A stretch of DNA of 8,151 nt from Pseudomonadota bacterium (GTDB lineage: Bacteria; Pseudomonadota; Gammaproteobacteria; Steroidobacterales; GCA-2729495). Within the stretch, counting starts at the first letter, position 1; the number at the start of each line of letters is the position of its first letter. The stretch is taken from NCBI GenBank assembly GCA_030836925.1, contig JAUPLK010000052.1:1-8151 (forward strand). Reading direction: 5' to 3'. Below the pieces are notes generated by a model. That model made no database searches. It was not told the DNA's origin and saw only the letters and a list, made by a program, of their open reading frames with translations. A program made the translations under genes and the position numbers. Shown here one piece after another: positions 1-7,279 of the stretch.

Positions 1-499
1 TGGAAATCCCGGCAAAAGTCAGCCGGGCAGACTCTGCCGTATCCGCACCGGCAATCCGCCCGTCGCGCAGGACAAAATCACCGCCCGGATGGTGTTCCGG
101 ATTGGGCACCAGCACGAGGTGCGCAAGTGCGTCACCCGGCAGCTCGCGCGGCGCGAAGGCGAAATCGCAGCTGATGTCGCCATTCACTACCCAGAACGGC
201 GCCGGCCCCAGCAACCGCAAGGCGTGCTGAATGCCGCCACCGGTCTCGAGGGGCTCGGGGCCTTCTGCGCTGAACTGCAGACTCACGCCATATCGCGAGC
301 CATCACCGAGATACGCGCGAAGCTTCTCGCCCTGCCACGACAGGTTGACGACCAGTTCGGTGATCCCGGCGCGCGCCAGCGCCTCGATGTGCCAGTCAAT
401 CAGCGGCTTGCCACCTGCGCTGAGCAGCGGCTTGGGCATGTCGATGGTCAGTGGCCGCATCCGCTCGCCGCGGCCGGCTGCAAGAATCAGTGCACGCAT
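1..499 (-). CDS. murU: N-acetylmuramate alpha-1-phosphate uridylyltransferase MurU (partial, 3' end beyond window)
   Basis: Cytoplasmic nucleotidyltransferase that couples UTP and MurNAc-1-phosphate to UDP-MurNAc in the MurNAc salvage route of peptidoglycan recycling, which bypasses de novo synthesis (family knowledge). The first 166 residues are visible. They carry the nucleotide-binding signature LAAGRGERMRPLT at residues 6-18, PKPLL at 22-26, the ETGGGI loop at about 85-90, and the metal/sugar-phosphate segment VNGDI at 105-109, followed by HLVLVPNP and GDF. Order and spacing follow Pseudomonas MurU, which is about 223 residues, so roughly a quarter is missing past the left edge. The ATG at 499 starts directly at MRALILAAGRG, the expected N terminus; no clear Shine-Dalgarno precedes it. 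The gene is transcribed away from lptD. The kinase gene amgK, which precedes murU in Pseudomonas, is not between them. Other sugar-phosphate nucleotidyltransferases (GlmU- or RmlA-like) are possible but fit less well. Confidence 0.92.
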   Translation of the reverse strand, partial: MRALILAAGRGERMRPLTIDMPKPLLSAGGKPLIDWHIEALARAGITELVVNLSWQGEKLRAYLGDGSRYGVSLQFSAEGPEPLETGGGIQHALRLLGPAPFWVVNGDISCDFAFAPRELPGDALAHLVLVPNPEHHPGGDFVLRDGRIAGADTAESARLTFAGIS

Positions 500-548
500 G
501 CGTCAATGGTACGGTGAAAACCGGTCCGACCGCGATGCGCGGCTGGCC

Positions 549-556
549 GTTATACT
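549..556. promoter_or_regulatory. Candidate overlapping divergent -10 elements for murU and lptD
   Basis: The 96-bp gap between the murU and lptD starts is GC-rich except for GTTATACT at 549-556. On the plus strand, TATACT (551-556) differs by one base from the sigma70 -10 consensus and would start transcription about 30 nt ahead of the lptD TTG. On the minus strand, TATAAC (554-549) is also one mismatch from consensus and would start about 40 nt ahead of the murU ATG. Neither direction has a good -35 hexamer at normal spacing: plus has only a weak CCGACC 19 nt away, and minus has TTGGAA only 14 nt away. I see no clear sigmaE-type element, although lptD is sigmaE-controlled in E. coli. Assignment is by position and sequence only. 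Confidence 0.4.
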
Positions 557-595
557 TCCGCCGGCTGATTCCAACCTGGATTCCCTGGGGGCGCC

Positions 596-2791
596 TTGCG
601 ACGTGCACTGCTGACACTGATGTGGGCTGCGACCGCGGCCGGCGCTGCGGAACCTGCCACTCCGGCTGCACCGGCCCCGGTATATGGCTGCGCGATCCCG
701 GCCCCGGAACCGCTGGCAACGCGCACCGATATCGCCGCCGACATCGTCGATGTACTGAGCGGTGAAGCCGAGGTGGACCTCAACGGTCCGGCAATTTTCC
801 GGGACCGGCTGGTGCTCCGTCGCGGCGACATCCAGCTGGGTGCTGCCGGTGCGCGATACGATCGTCTCACCGGCGAGTTCAGCCTGACCGGCGACATCGA
901 CCTGCGCAACGCCGACACCTGGCTGCGCGGCGACTCGGCAAGCTACAACACCGACACCGGTCTGTTCAGGATCGAGGGCGCGGAATTCGAGATGCACACC
1001 CTGCCGGCACGCGGTTCGGCCGACAGCATCACCCTGCAGGAAACGCGGGTACTGACACTCACGGACGCCACCTACACCAGCTGCGCGCGTGGCAAGGACG
1101 ACTGGCTGCTGCGCGCGGGCAGACTGAGCATCGACCGGGAAACCGGCGTGGGTACGGCACGCGATGCGCGACTGGAATTCAAGGGCGTCCCGATACTCTA
1201 CTCGCCCTGGCTGACCTACCCGGTCGATGGCCGGCGCCGTTCGGGCCTGCTGCTGCCGGAGTTCGGCAGCAGTGGCCAGCGCGGTGTCGAGGTTGCGGTC
1301 CCGTATTACTTCAATCTCGCACCGAATTACGATGCCACCCTCACGCCGCGCTACATGTCGAAGCGCGGCCTGCAGGCCCAGGGCGAATTCCGCTACCGGT
1401 CGGGCACGTCGACCGGCGTACTTGATGGGGAGTTCCTGCCCGATGATGAGGTCACCAGTGAAGACCGTGCGCTGGTGCACTGGTACAACCAGACACAGGT
1501 GAGCGACGCCTGGCGTACCACGATCGACGGCACACAGGTCAGTGACTCGGCCTATTTCGAGGACCTGTCCACGGGCCTCGGCAATTCCAGCCAGACCCAT
1601 CTGCGCCAGCACGTCGACTTCGAGTACTTCGACCACACCTGGTCTGCCCTGTTGCGACTCGAGGACTACCAGACCATCGACGACTCGCTCACCGATGTCG
1701 AGCGGCCCTACCAGCGCCTGCCGCAGGTATCGGTCGCTGGCTACTGGCCGAACAACCCGCTGAACCTCGATTACCGGCTGCAATCCGAGCTCACCTACTT
1801 CCACCGCGATACCGGCACCACCGGCCTGCGGGCAAACCTGCGGCCACAGGTGAGCTTGCCGCTGCGCCTGGGCCCCCTTTTTGTGGAGTCGCTCGCCGCT
1901 TTCGACTACACCGCCTACTCGCTGGATGAAACCGAACCTGGTGCGGCGCAGTCGCCCAGCCGCAGCCTGCCCATCTACAGCATCTCGCTGGGCACCCTGC
2001 TCGAACGCGCATGGGGCAGGGACAGTGCCCTGCTGCAGGCCATAGAGCCACGCGTGCAGTTTGTGCATGTACCCTTTGAAGACCAGAGCGACATGCCGGT
2101 CTTCGATACAATCCAGCCCGACTTCGATGTCGTGCAACTGTTCCGCACCAACCGCTACGTGGGCCTCGACCGTCTGGGCGACACCGACCAACTGAACATC
2201 GGTGTCACCACCCGCCTGATCCGTTCGGCGGATGGCTCGCAGGTGCTGACCGCCACGGTCGGCGAGACGCGCTACTTCAGCCAGCGCGATGTAACCTTGC
2301 CGGGCGAAGCGCCGACCGATGACAACAGCTCTGACTATGTCGCCGAGCTCGGCATGAACATCAACAACCGCTGGAACCTGGACCTGGGCTACCAGTGGGA
2401 TTCCGACGAGAAGGTCACTCGCCTGGCCGAGGCCCGCGTGATGTACAAACCGGCCGACAACAAAATCGTCAACCTGTCGTACCGTTTCCGGCGCGACTCC
2501 CTGCGCGAAATAGACATCACCGGCACCTGGCCGATCGCCGACCGCTGGAGCTTCGTCGGCCGTTACAACTACTCCCTGCTCGACAACCAGGTGCTGGAGA
2601 GCTTCTTCGGGCTGGAGTATTCGACCTGCTGCTGGGGGCTGCGGCTGGTGACCCAGCGCAACCTGACCAGCCGCGACGGTGACTCCGATACCGCCGTCAC
2701 GCTGCAACTGCTGCTGAAGGGCTTTGGGAGTCGCGGCAGTCGTCCGGAACAGCTGCTTGACCGTGGTACCCTTGGCTACGATCGCTATTGA
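596..2791 (+). CDS. lptD: LPS-assembly outer-membrane protein LptD (OstA/Imp)
   Basis: Beta-barrel of the LptDE translocon, which receives LPS from the LptA bridge and inserts it into the outer leaflet of the outer membrane. The product has 731 residues (E. coli has 784). A short signal peptide (RR, then a hydrophobic stretch, cleavage near residue 18) leads into a Pro/Ala-rich linker. An OstA/LptA-like beta-jellyroll follows at about 45-185, then the barrel, with family hallmarks PYYFNLAPNYDATLTPRYMS and GEFRY, and later EPR (484-486), PVFDT and NRYVGLDRLGD. All four cysteines used for the LptD disulfides are present: C32, C163 and the adjacent pair C678-C679. The frame is closed by TGA at 566-568, so the start is TTG 596, preceded by GGGGG at 587-591, or ATG 620, which would cut into the signal peptide. 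TTG is preferred. It is the first gene of the plus-strand operon, and its folding chaperone SurA is encoded next. Confidence 0.97.
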   Translation: MRRALLTLMWAATAAGAAEPATPAAPAPVYGCAIPAPEPLATRTDIAADIVDVLSGEAEVDLNGPAIFRDRLVLRRGDIQLGAAGARYDRLTGEFSLTGDIDLRNADTWLRGDSASYNTDTGLFRIEGAEFEMHTLPARGSADSITLQETRVLTLTDATYTSCARGKDDWLLRAGRLSIDRETGVGTARDARLEFKGVPILYSPWLTYPVDGRRRSGLLLPEFGSSGQRGVEVAVPYYFNLAPNYDATLTPRYMSKRGLQAQGEFRYRSGTSTGVLDGEFLPDDEVTSEDRALVHWYNQTQVSDAWRTTIDGTQVSDSAYFEDLSTGLGNSSQTHLRQHVDFEYFDHTWSALLRLEDYQTIDDSLTDVERPYQRLPQVSVAGYWPNNPLNLDYRLQSELTYFHRDTGTTGLRANLRPQVSLPLRLGPLFVESLAAFDYTAYSLDETEPGAAQSPSRSLPIYSISLGTLLERAWGRDSALLQAIEPRVQFVHVPFEDQSDMPVFDTIQPDFDVVQLFRTNRYVGLDRLGDTDQLNIGVTTRLIRSADGSQVLTATVGETRYFSQRDVTLPGEAPTDDNSSDYVAELGMNINNRWNLDLGYQWDSDEKVTRLAEARVMYKPADNKIVNLSYRFRRDSLREIDITGTWPIADRWSFVGRYNYSLLDNQVLESFFGLEYSTCCWGLRLVTQRNLTSRDGDSDTAVTLQLLLKGFGSRGSRPEQLLDRGTLGYDRY

Positions 2792-2805
2792 GCCCGGTTT
2801 TTTTC

Positions 2806-4167
2806 ATGTTCCAGCAGCAGCACCCCCGCCCGGCACCCACCCGGTTTCAGGTCACGGACCTGAATGGCCTGCCCGCCCTGCTGGCGAGCCTCATGCTCGC
2901 CCTCATGCCGGTCTCCGGTGCGTTTGCACAGAGCCGCGAGCTCAGCAGCAGCGGTGAGCTGCTCGATGGCATCGCCGCGATCGTGAACGAGGGTGTGGTG
3001 CTCAAGAGCGAGCTGCAACTTGAAACCCGGCGCATTGCCGAACGTCTGAAAGCCCAGAATACCCAGCTGCCACCCAACGATGTGCTCCTGCGCCAGGTAC
3101 TCGACCGGCTGATCATCCAGCAGCTCCAGCTGCAACGTGCCGAAAACGTCGGCATCAAGATTTCGGACGAAACGCTCAACCTGGCGCTGGCCAATATTGC
3201 CGAACGCAACAACGTCAGCCTGGCCGAACTGCCCGCCTTGCTGGCCAGGGAAGGCGTCGACTATGCCGCCTACCGCCGCGAACTGCGCCAGCAAATCACC
3301 ATCGACCAGCTCCGCCAGCGCGATGTCCTGCAGCGCATCGCGGTATCACCGCGGGAGGTCGATGCCTTTCTGGCCCGGCAGGAAGGCAAGGCAAATCTGC
3401 GCGAGGATTTCCTGGTCTCGCACATACTCATTCCGGTTTCCTCGACGGCGCAACCCGCGGAAATCGAGACGGCACAGAAACTCGCCGACGAACTCCACAG
3501 CCGCATTCTGGCTGGCGAGAACTTCGCCAAGCTGGCCCTCACCTACTCCAGTGGCCAGCAGGCACTTGAGGGTGGCAGCCTCGGCTGGCTCAAGGGCGGC
3601 GAACTGCCGAGCATCTTTGCCGACATCGCGCCTGGCCTGCCCAAGGGCGGCGTGTCCGAGCCGGTCCGCAACGCCAGTGGTTTTCATCTGATCCGGCTCG
3701 ACGACCGGCGCGGCGGCGAGCCGATCATGGAAGACCAGACCCACGCGCGTCATATCCTGATGACCACCAACGAGGTGCAGGATGACGATGCGGTCCGCCA
3801 GAAGTTGCTGGCGATCCGCCAGCGCATCCTCGGCGGCGAGGATTTTTCGGCGGTCGCCAAGGCCGTGTCCGAAGACCCGCAATCGGCCATAGAGGGCGGT
3901 GACCTGGGCTGGACTGCCCCGGGCAACTTCGTGCCGCAGTTCGAGAAGGTCATGAACGACCTGAAGGTCGATGACATCAGCGAACCGTTCCAGACGCAGT
4001 TCGGCTGGCACATCCTGCAGGTGCTGGAGCGCAGGGTGTACGACGCCACCGCCGACAAGCAGCGCCAGGAGGCGGTACTCGCCATCCGCAACAGCAAGCT
4101 CGGCGATGAGGCAGAGCTCTGGACGCGGCGCCTGCGCGATGAGGCCTTTGTCGAGATCCGGATCTAG
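2806..4167 (+). CDS. surA: Periplasmic chaperone / peptidyl-prolyl isomerase SurA
   Basis: Periplasmic chaperone that carries unfolded outer-membrane proteins, LptD among them, to the BAM complex. From ATG 2806 the protein has 453 residues (E. coli 428). It has an unusually long n-region of about 21 residues, a hydrophobic core (LPALLASLMLALMPVSG) and a cleavage site AFA|QS after residue 41. The SurA N-domain begins LLDGIAAIVNEGVVLKSEL. Two parvulin domains follow: the first around 202-302 (SHILIPV, GGSLGWLKGGELP, GFHLIRL), the second around 310-412 (HARHIL, EGGDLGWTAPGNFVPQFE, FGWHILQV). A C-terminal helix ends the protein. An in-frame TTG at 2788 overlaps the lptD stop (ATTGA) and would add six residues; ATG is preferred. 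There is no good Shine-Dalgarno, but a run of seven T (2798-2804) lies just before the ATG. Second gene of the operon. Confidence 0.95.
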   Translation: MFQQQHPRPAPTRFQVTDLNGLPALLASLMLALMPVSGAFAQSRELSSSGELLDGIAAIVNEGVVLKSELQLETRRIAERLKAQNTQLPPNDVLLRQVLDRLIIQQLQLQRAENVGIKISDETLNLALANIAERNNVSLAELPALLAREGVDYAAYRRELRQQITIDQLRQRDVLQRIAVSPREVDAFLARQEGKANLREDFLVSHILIPVSSTAQPAEIETAQKLADELHSRILAGENFAKLALTYSSGQQALEGGSLGWLKGGELPSIFADIAPGLPKGGVSEPVRNASGFHLIRLDDRRGGEPIMEDQTHARHILMTTNEVQDDDAVRQKLLAIRQRILGGEDFSAVAKAVSEDPQSAIEGGDLGWTAPGNFVPQFEKVMNDLKVDDISEPFQTQFGWHILQVLERRVYDATADKQRQEAVLAIRNSKLGDEAELWTRRLRDEAFVEIRI

Positions 4168-4212
4168 CCACACCGGCTGCCGGAAATCGCCAGTCATGGC
4201 CCTGGAACCCTG

Positions 4213-5211
4213 ATGAGCACAGCGCTGCCACGTATTGCCATCACCTGCGGAGAACCGGCCGGCATCGGTCCCGAGCTGACGCTGGCGCTGGCCAGCCAGG
4301 CCTGGCCGGCCGAACTGATCGTGTTCGCGGATGCAAAGCTGCTTGCCGCACGCGCCCGGACACTGGGGCAAAAGATCGAGATCGTGCCGTGGACCGGCAA
4401 CGGCAGCGCGGCGCTGGCAGCCCGGCCCGGTCGCTTGCTGGTCGCCGATCTGCCGCTGCGCGCGCCATCGGCGCCCGGCCATCCGGATCCACGCAACAGC
4501 CCCTGGGTACTGGAACTGCTCAAGCGTGCCACCGCCGGTTGCCGGCTGCGGCAGTTTGCCGCGATGGTCACGGCGCCGGTGCACAAGGCGGTGATCAACG
4601 ACGCCGGCATCCCGTTTACCGGGCACACGGAGTTTCTCGCTGAACTGACCTCTGCGGCCAGGCCGGTGATGCTGCTGGTGGCTGGTGAACTGCGTGTGGC
4701 GCTCGCCACCACCCATCTGCCGCTGCATGCGGTTCCCGCGGCCATCAACCGGGTCCTGCTGGAAACCACCGGACGCATACTCGACAGCGGCCTGCGCAAA
4801 CTGTTCGGTATCCGCCGACCGCGCATCGTCGTCCTGGGCCTCAATCCCCACGCCGGCGAATCGGGGCATCTGGGCAGTGAGGAAATCACGGAAATCTCGC
4901 CGGCATTGGCAACGCTGCAGCAGGAAGGCATCGCCATCAGCGGCCCCGTGCCGGCCGATACCGCCTTCGTCGACCGCAACCTGGCGAATGTCGATGCCGT
5001 GCTCGCCATGTATCACGACCAGGGTCTGCCGGTACTCAAGCATCACGGCTTTGGCCGCGCAGTGAATGTGACGCTCGGCCTGCCGATCATCCGCACCTCG
5101 GTGGATCACGGTACCGCCCTTGATCTGGCCGGCACCGGTCGCGCCGACGCAGGCAGCCTGCGTGAGGCCGTCAAGCTTGCCATCGAGATGGCTGCCCGCC
5201 AGCGGTCATGA
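4213..5211 (+). CDS. pdxA: 4-hydroxythreonine-4-phosphate dehydrogenase PdxA
   Basis: NAD-dependent, divalent-metal-dependent enzyme of the DXP-dependent pyridoxal phosphate pathway. It oxidises 4-phosphohydroxy-L-threonine, whose product decarboxylates to 3-amino-1-hydroxyacetone phosphate for PdxJ. The protein has 332 residues, the usual family length. It begins with the typical ITCGEPAGIGPEL. Substrate residues H138 and T139 lie in TGHTEF, and metal-ligand histidines are H168 (TTHLPLH), H213 (NPHAGESGHLG) and H268 (MYHDQGLPVLK). These match E. coli H136/T137, H166, H211 and H266 with a constant offset of two, so the enzyme looks intact. SVDHGTALDLAGTG is the conserved C-terminal motif. The ATG lies 45 nt after the surA stop, and only a weak GGAA-like element precedes it. 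The stop overlaps the rsmA start as ATGA, implying translational coupling. Confidence 0.97.
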   Translation: MSTALPRIAITCGEPAGIGPELTLALASQAWPAELIVFADAKLLAARARTLGQKIEIVPWTGNGSAALAARPGRLLVADLPLRAPSAPGHPDPRNSPWVLELLKRATAGCRLRQFAAMVTAPVHKAVINDAGIPFTGHTEFLAELTSAARPVMLLVAGELRVALATTHLPLHAVPAAINRVLLETTGRILDSGLRKLFGIRRPRIVVLGLNPHAGESGHLGSEEITEISPALATLQQEGIAISGPVPADTAFVDRNLANVDAVLAMYHDQGLPVLKHHGFGRAVNVTLGLPIIRTSVDHGTALDLAGTGRADAGSLREAVKLAIEMAARQRS

Positions 5212-6041
5212 GCAGCACACGGCCGCGGAAACGCTTCGGCCAGCATTTCCTCACCGACGGCAACATCATCCGCAAGATCATTGCGAATGTCGGGCCGGCG
5301 GCAAACGACCACTTTGTCGAGATCGGCCCCGGCCAGGCTGCCATCACCCGGCCGCTGCTGGCGAGCGGTGCACGGCTGGATGCCATCGAGATCGACCGTG
5401 ACCTGGCCCGCGACCTGCCCGGCCGGGTGGCAACGGAACGTTGCACCGTACACTGCGCGGATGCGCTCGCTTTCGACTTCAGCAGCCTGGCAGCGCCGGG
5501 CGAAAAGCTGCGCCTGGTCGGCAATCTGCCTTACAACATCTCCACGCCGCTGCTGTTTCACTTGCTGGGCTGCGGCCCGCTCTGGCGCGATCTGCACGTG
5601 ATGCTGCAGAAGGAAGTCGGTGACCGCATTGCTGCAGCGGCCGGCAACAAGACCTATGGCCGGTTGACCGTGGCGCTCGCCCTGCGCTGTCGCATCGACT
5701 CGCTGTTTGGCATCAGCCCGGGCAGTTTCAGCCCCCCGCCGCAGGTGGATTCGGTGTTCCTGCGGCTGGTGCCGCATCCGGTTCCGCTGGCCGACGCCGA
5801 CATTCTGTCAATTGCCGACCGCCTGGTTGCCGCTGCCTTCGGCATGCGTCGCAAGCGACTCAGCAACGGTCTGCGCGGCCTGGCCACCGCAGCGGAAATC
5901 AGCAGCGCCGGCATCGATCCCGGGCTGCGGCCCGAGCAGCTGCCGCCGGCGGGCTGGCTGCAGCTCAGCAGCTTTCTGGCCAGCCAGAGACCGGAACTTG
6001 CCAAGCACGGGAGCGCTCTTCCAGAATGGCTCCCGTCATGA
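5208..6041 (+). CDS. rsmA: 16S rRNA (adenine(1518)-N6/adenine(1519)-N6)-dimethyltransferase RsmA (KsgA)
   Basis: Uses S-adenosylmethionine to dimethylate two adjacent adenines in the 3'-terminal helix of 16S rRNA, a late step and checkpoint of 30S assembly; its loss gives kasugamycin resistance in known species. The protein has 277 residues (E. coli 273). The N terminus shows KRFGQHFLTD (8-17). SAM motif I, FVEIGPGQAAIT, is at 36-47, the acidic ribose-binding region is AIEIDRDL, and the catalytic motif NLPYN at 106-110 is typical of N6-adenine methyltransferases. FSPPPQVDSVF and the RRKRLSN region match the family's later motifs, and the C-terminal helical domain follows. The ATG lies inside the pdxA stop (ATGA), and its own stop overlaps the apaG ATG in the same way. 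The last codons form one arm of an inverted repeat discussed separately. Confidence 0.97.
   Translation: MSSTRPRKRFGQHFLTDGNIIRKIIANVGPAANDHFVEIGPGQAAITRPLLASGARLDAIEIDRDLARDLPGRVATERCTVHCADALAFDFSSLAAPGEKLRLVGNLPYNISTPLLFHLLGCGPLWRDLHVMLQKEVGDRIAAAAGNKTYGRLTVALALRCRIDSLFGISPGSFSPPPQVDSVFLRLVPHPVPLADADILSIADRLVAAAFGMRRKRLSNGLRGLATAAEISSAGIDPGLRPEQLPPAGWLQLSSFLASQRPELAKHGSALPEWLPS
6007..6036 (+). repeat. Perfect 8-bp inverted repeat (hairpin) at the rsmA-apaG junction
   Basis: ACGGGAGC at 6007-6014 is exactly complementary to GCTCCCGT at 6029-6036, with a 14-nt loop. The mRNA could therefore form a stem of eight pairs, six of them G-C. The left arm contains GGGAG (6009-6013), the best Shine-Dalgarno-like stretch near apaG. 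The right arm ends one nucleotide before the apaG ATG at 6038, and the alternative ATG at 6026 lies at the end of the loop. No T-run follows, so it is not an intrinsic terminator. A role in coupling apaG translation to rsmA is inference. Chance is possible, since the arms also encode the RsmA C terminus. Confidence 0.55.
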
Positions 6042-6424
6042 CCACACACACCAGTACCACCAGCCTCAAAATCACCGTAGAAACCCACTACCTGGCCGAG
6101 CAGTCCGAGCCCGACAGCGAGCGCTACGTGTTTGCCTACACGATCACCATCCAGAACACCGGTGACGTTGCGGCCCGCCTGCTCGACCGGCACTGGATCA
6201 TCACCGATGCCAACGGCAAGGTGCAGCAGGTGCGCGGCGACGGCGTGGTTGGTGAACAGCCCACCATCCAGCCCGGACAGCGGCACCGCTACTCCAGCGG
6301 TGCAGTGATCGAGACCCCGGTCGGCACCATGGAAGGCAGCTACGGCATGCGCAGCGATGACGGTGCACAGTTTCGCGCCGATATCCCGTGTTTCCGGCTC
6401 GCGGTACCGGGCGTGCTGCACTGA
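6038..6424 (+). CDS. apaG: ApaG (Co2+/Mg2+ efflux-associated DUF525 protein)
   Basis: Small fibronectin-III-like beta-sandwich protein of the ApaG/DUF525 family. It is named for its place beside apaH and linked by mutant phenotypes to Co2+ resistance and Mg2+ efflux; its biochemical role is unsettled. The protein has 128 residues (E. coli 125). Family hallmarks are RYVFAYTITIQN, then the signature GDGVVGEQP at 67-75, PG, YSSGAVIETPVGTMEGSYGM, and the C-terminal FRLAVPGVLH. The ATG at 6038 is chosen because it overlaps the rsmA stop as ATGA and gives the expected length. An in-frame ATG at 6026 would add MAPV and lies 12 nt from GGGAG, so it cannot be excluded. The gap to apaH is 21 nt. Confidence 0.95.
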   Translation: MTTHTSTTSLKITVETHYLAEQSEPDSERYVFAYTITIQNTGDVAARLLDRHWIITDANGKVQQVRGDGVVGEQPTIQPGQRHRYSSGAVIETPVGTMEGSYGMRSDDGAQFRADIPCFRLAVPGVLH

Positions 6425-6445
6425 CGCCGGGCAGTACACCGCCCC

Positions 6446-7261
6446 ATGGCGATTTACGCAATCGGCGATGTCCAGGGCTGCTGTGACGAACTGAAAAGCC
6501 TGATCGATGTCCTGCGCATCGACCCTCAGCGTGACGAACTGCTGTTTGTCGGCGACCTGGTCAATCGCGGCCCGAAATCGCTGGAGACCCTGCGCCTGGT
6601 CCGCGCGCTGGGCAGCCAGGCCACCGTGGTGCTTGGCAATCACGACCTGCACCTGATCGCGCTGGCCTTCGGCAATCGCGCGCGCGCCCAGGACCGGGAA
6701 CTCGCCGAAGTCCTGCAGGCACCGGATGGCGAGGAACTCGTGCACTGGCTGCGGCACCGGCCGCTGGCCGTGTACCGGCCGGAACTCAACACGCTGCTGG
6801 TGCATGCCGGCGTGCCGCCGCAGTGGGATCCGCTGCTGACCATCAAGCTGGCCCGCGAAGTCGAACAGGTACTGCGCGGTCCGCACTGTGCGAGCTATAT
6901 CCGCGGACTGTACGGAGATGAGCCGGCGCGCTGGTCACCGGCACTCAGCGGTCAGGAGCGCCTGCGCTTCATCACCAACTGCCTGACCCGCATCCGCTAC
7001 TGCCGCGCCGACGGCAGCCTCGACCTGGTCGAGAACGGCGCGCCCGGCACGCAGGCGGCAGGACTCATCCCGTGGTTCGATCTGCCGGGGCGGCAAACCG
7101 CTGCGGTGCGTATCGTGTTCGGCCACTGGGCTGCGCTCGGTCTTCTGCAGCGGGACAAGCTGCTGGGCATCGATACCGGCTGCGTGTGGGGGCGCAAACT
7201 CACGGCCGTGCGCCTGGACGGGCCGGCAAAAATCGTCAGTGTGCCGCGCGGGCAGGCCTGA
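6446..7261 (+). CDS. apaH: Bis(5'-nucleosyl)-tetraphosphatase, symmetrical (ApaH)
   Basis: Cytoplasmic metallophosphoesterase that splits diadenosine tetraphosphate (Ap4A) into two ADP. It controls this stress-linked nucleotide and, in E. coli, removes Np4 caps from RNA. The protein has 271 residues, within the family range. Phosphoesterase motifs are in order: GDVQG at 7-11, GDLVNRG at 36-42, GNHD at 64-67, HAG at 120-122, and GHW at 226-228, with DTGCVWG following. The first motif has Q where E. coli ApaH has H (GDVHG). As I recall, GDLQG-type motifs are normal in Pseudomonas and Xanthomonas ApaH, so I do not read this as inactivation. RFITNCLTRIRYC and PWFDLPGR are also ApaH-typical. Last gene of the operon; no strong Shine-Dalgarno. 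Its stop faces the thyA stop across 18 bp. Confidence 0.97.
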   Translation: MAIYAIGDVQGCCDELKSLIDVLRIDPQRDELLFVGDLVNRGPKSLETLRLVRALGSQATVVLGNHDLHLIALAFGNRARAQDRELAEVLQAPDGEELVHWLRHRPLAVYRPELNTLLVHAGVPPQWDPLLTIKLAREVEQVLRGPHCASYIRGLYGDEPARWSPALSGQERLRFITNCLTRIRYCRADGSLDLVENGAPGTQAAGLIPWFDLPGRQTAAVRIVFGHWAALGLLQRDKLLGIDTGCVWGRKLTAVRLDGPAKIVSVPRGQA

Positions 7262-7279
7262 AGGCAGAACGCAGACGTC

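Noticed and set aside
89..517. Plus-strand 142-codon frame at the left edge
   Set aside because: It lies opposite murU, whose motifs are clear on the minus strand, and no known motif is seen in it.
503..2707. A 734-codon open frame on the minus strand, antisense to nearly all of lptD
   Set aside because: lptD is unmistakable on the plus strand. The antisense product is a Val/Gln/Ala/Arg-rich sequence with no recognisable motif, as expected when a GC-rich gene leaves few stop codons in its mirrored frame.
2774..2804. Possible intrinsic terminator between lptD and surA (GGCT...AGCC followed by T7)
   Set aside because: The stem is only four base pairs with a 13-nt loop, and two G precede the T-run; too weak to call a terminator within this operon.
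4196..4213. Five-codon frame ATG-GCC-CTG-GAA-CCC-TGA overlapping the pdxA start (TGATG)
   Set aside because: It could act as a tiny coupling leader, but it has no ribosome-binding site and such short frames are frequent by chance.
3346..5109. A 587-codon open frame on the minus strand across surA and pdxA
   Set aside because: It spans two clear plus-strand genes and their intergenic gap, has no family motif, and shows the same shadow-type composition.
6464..6478. Q instead of H in the first metallophosphoesterase motif of ApaH (GDVQG)
   Set aside because: The change is seen in ApaH of other gammaproteobacteria as far as I recall, and all other motifs are intact, so it is not evidence of a dead enzyme.
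5654..6886. A 410-codon open frame on the minus strand across rsmA, apaG and apaH
   Set aside because: It crosses three well-supported genes and has low-information composition; it is a shadow of GC-rich coding DNA.
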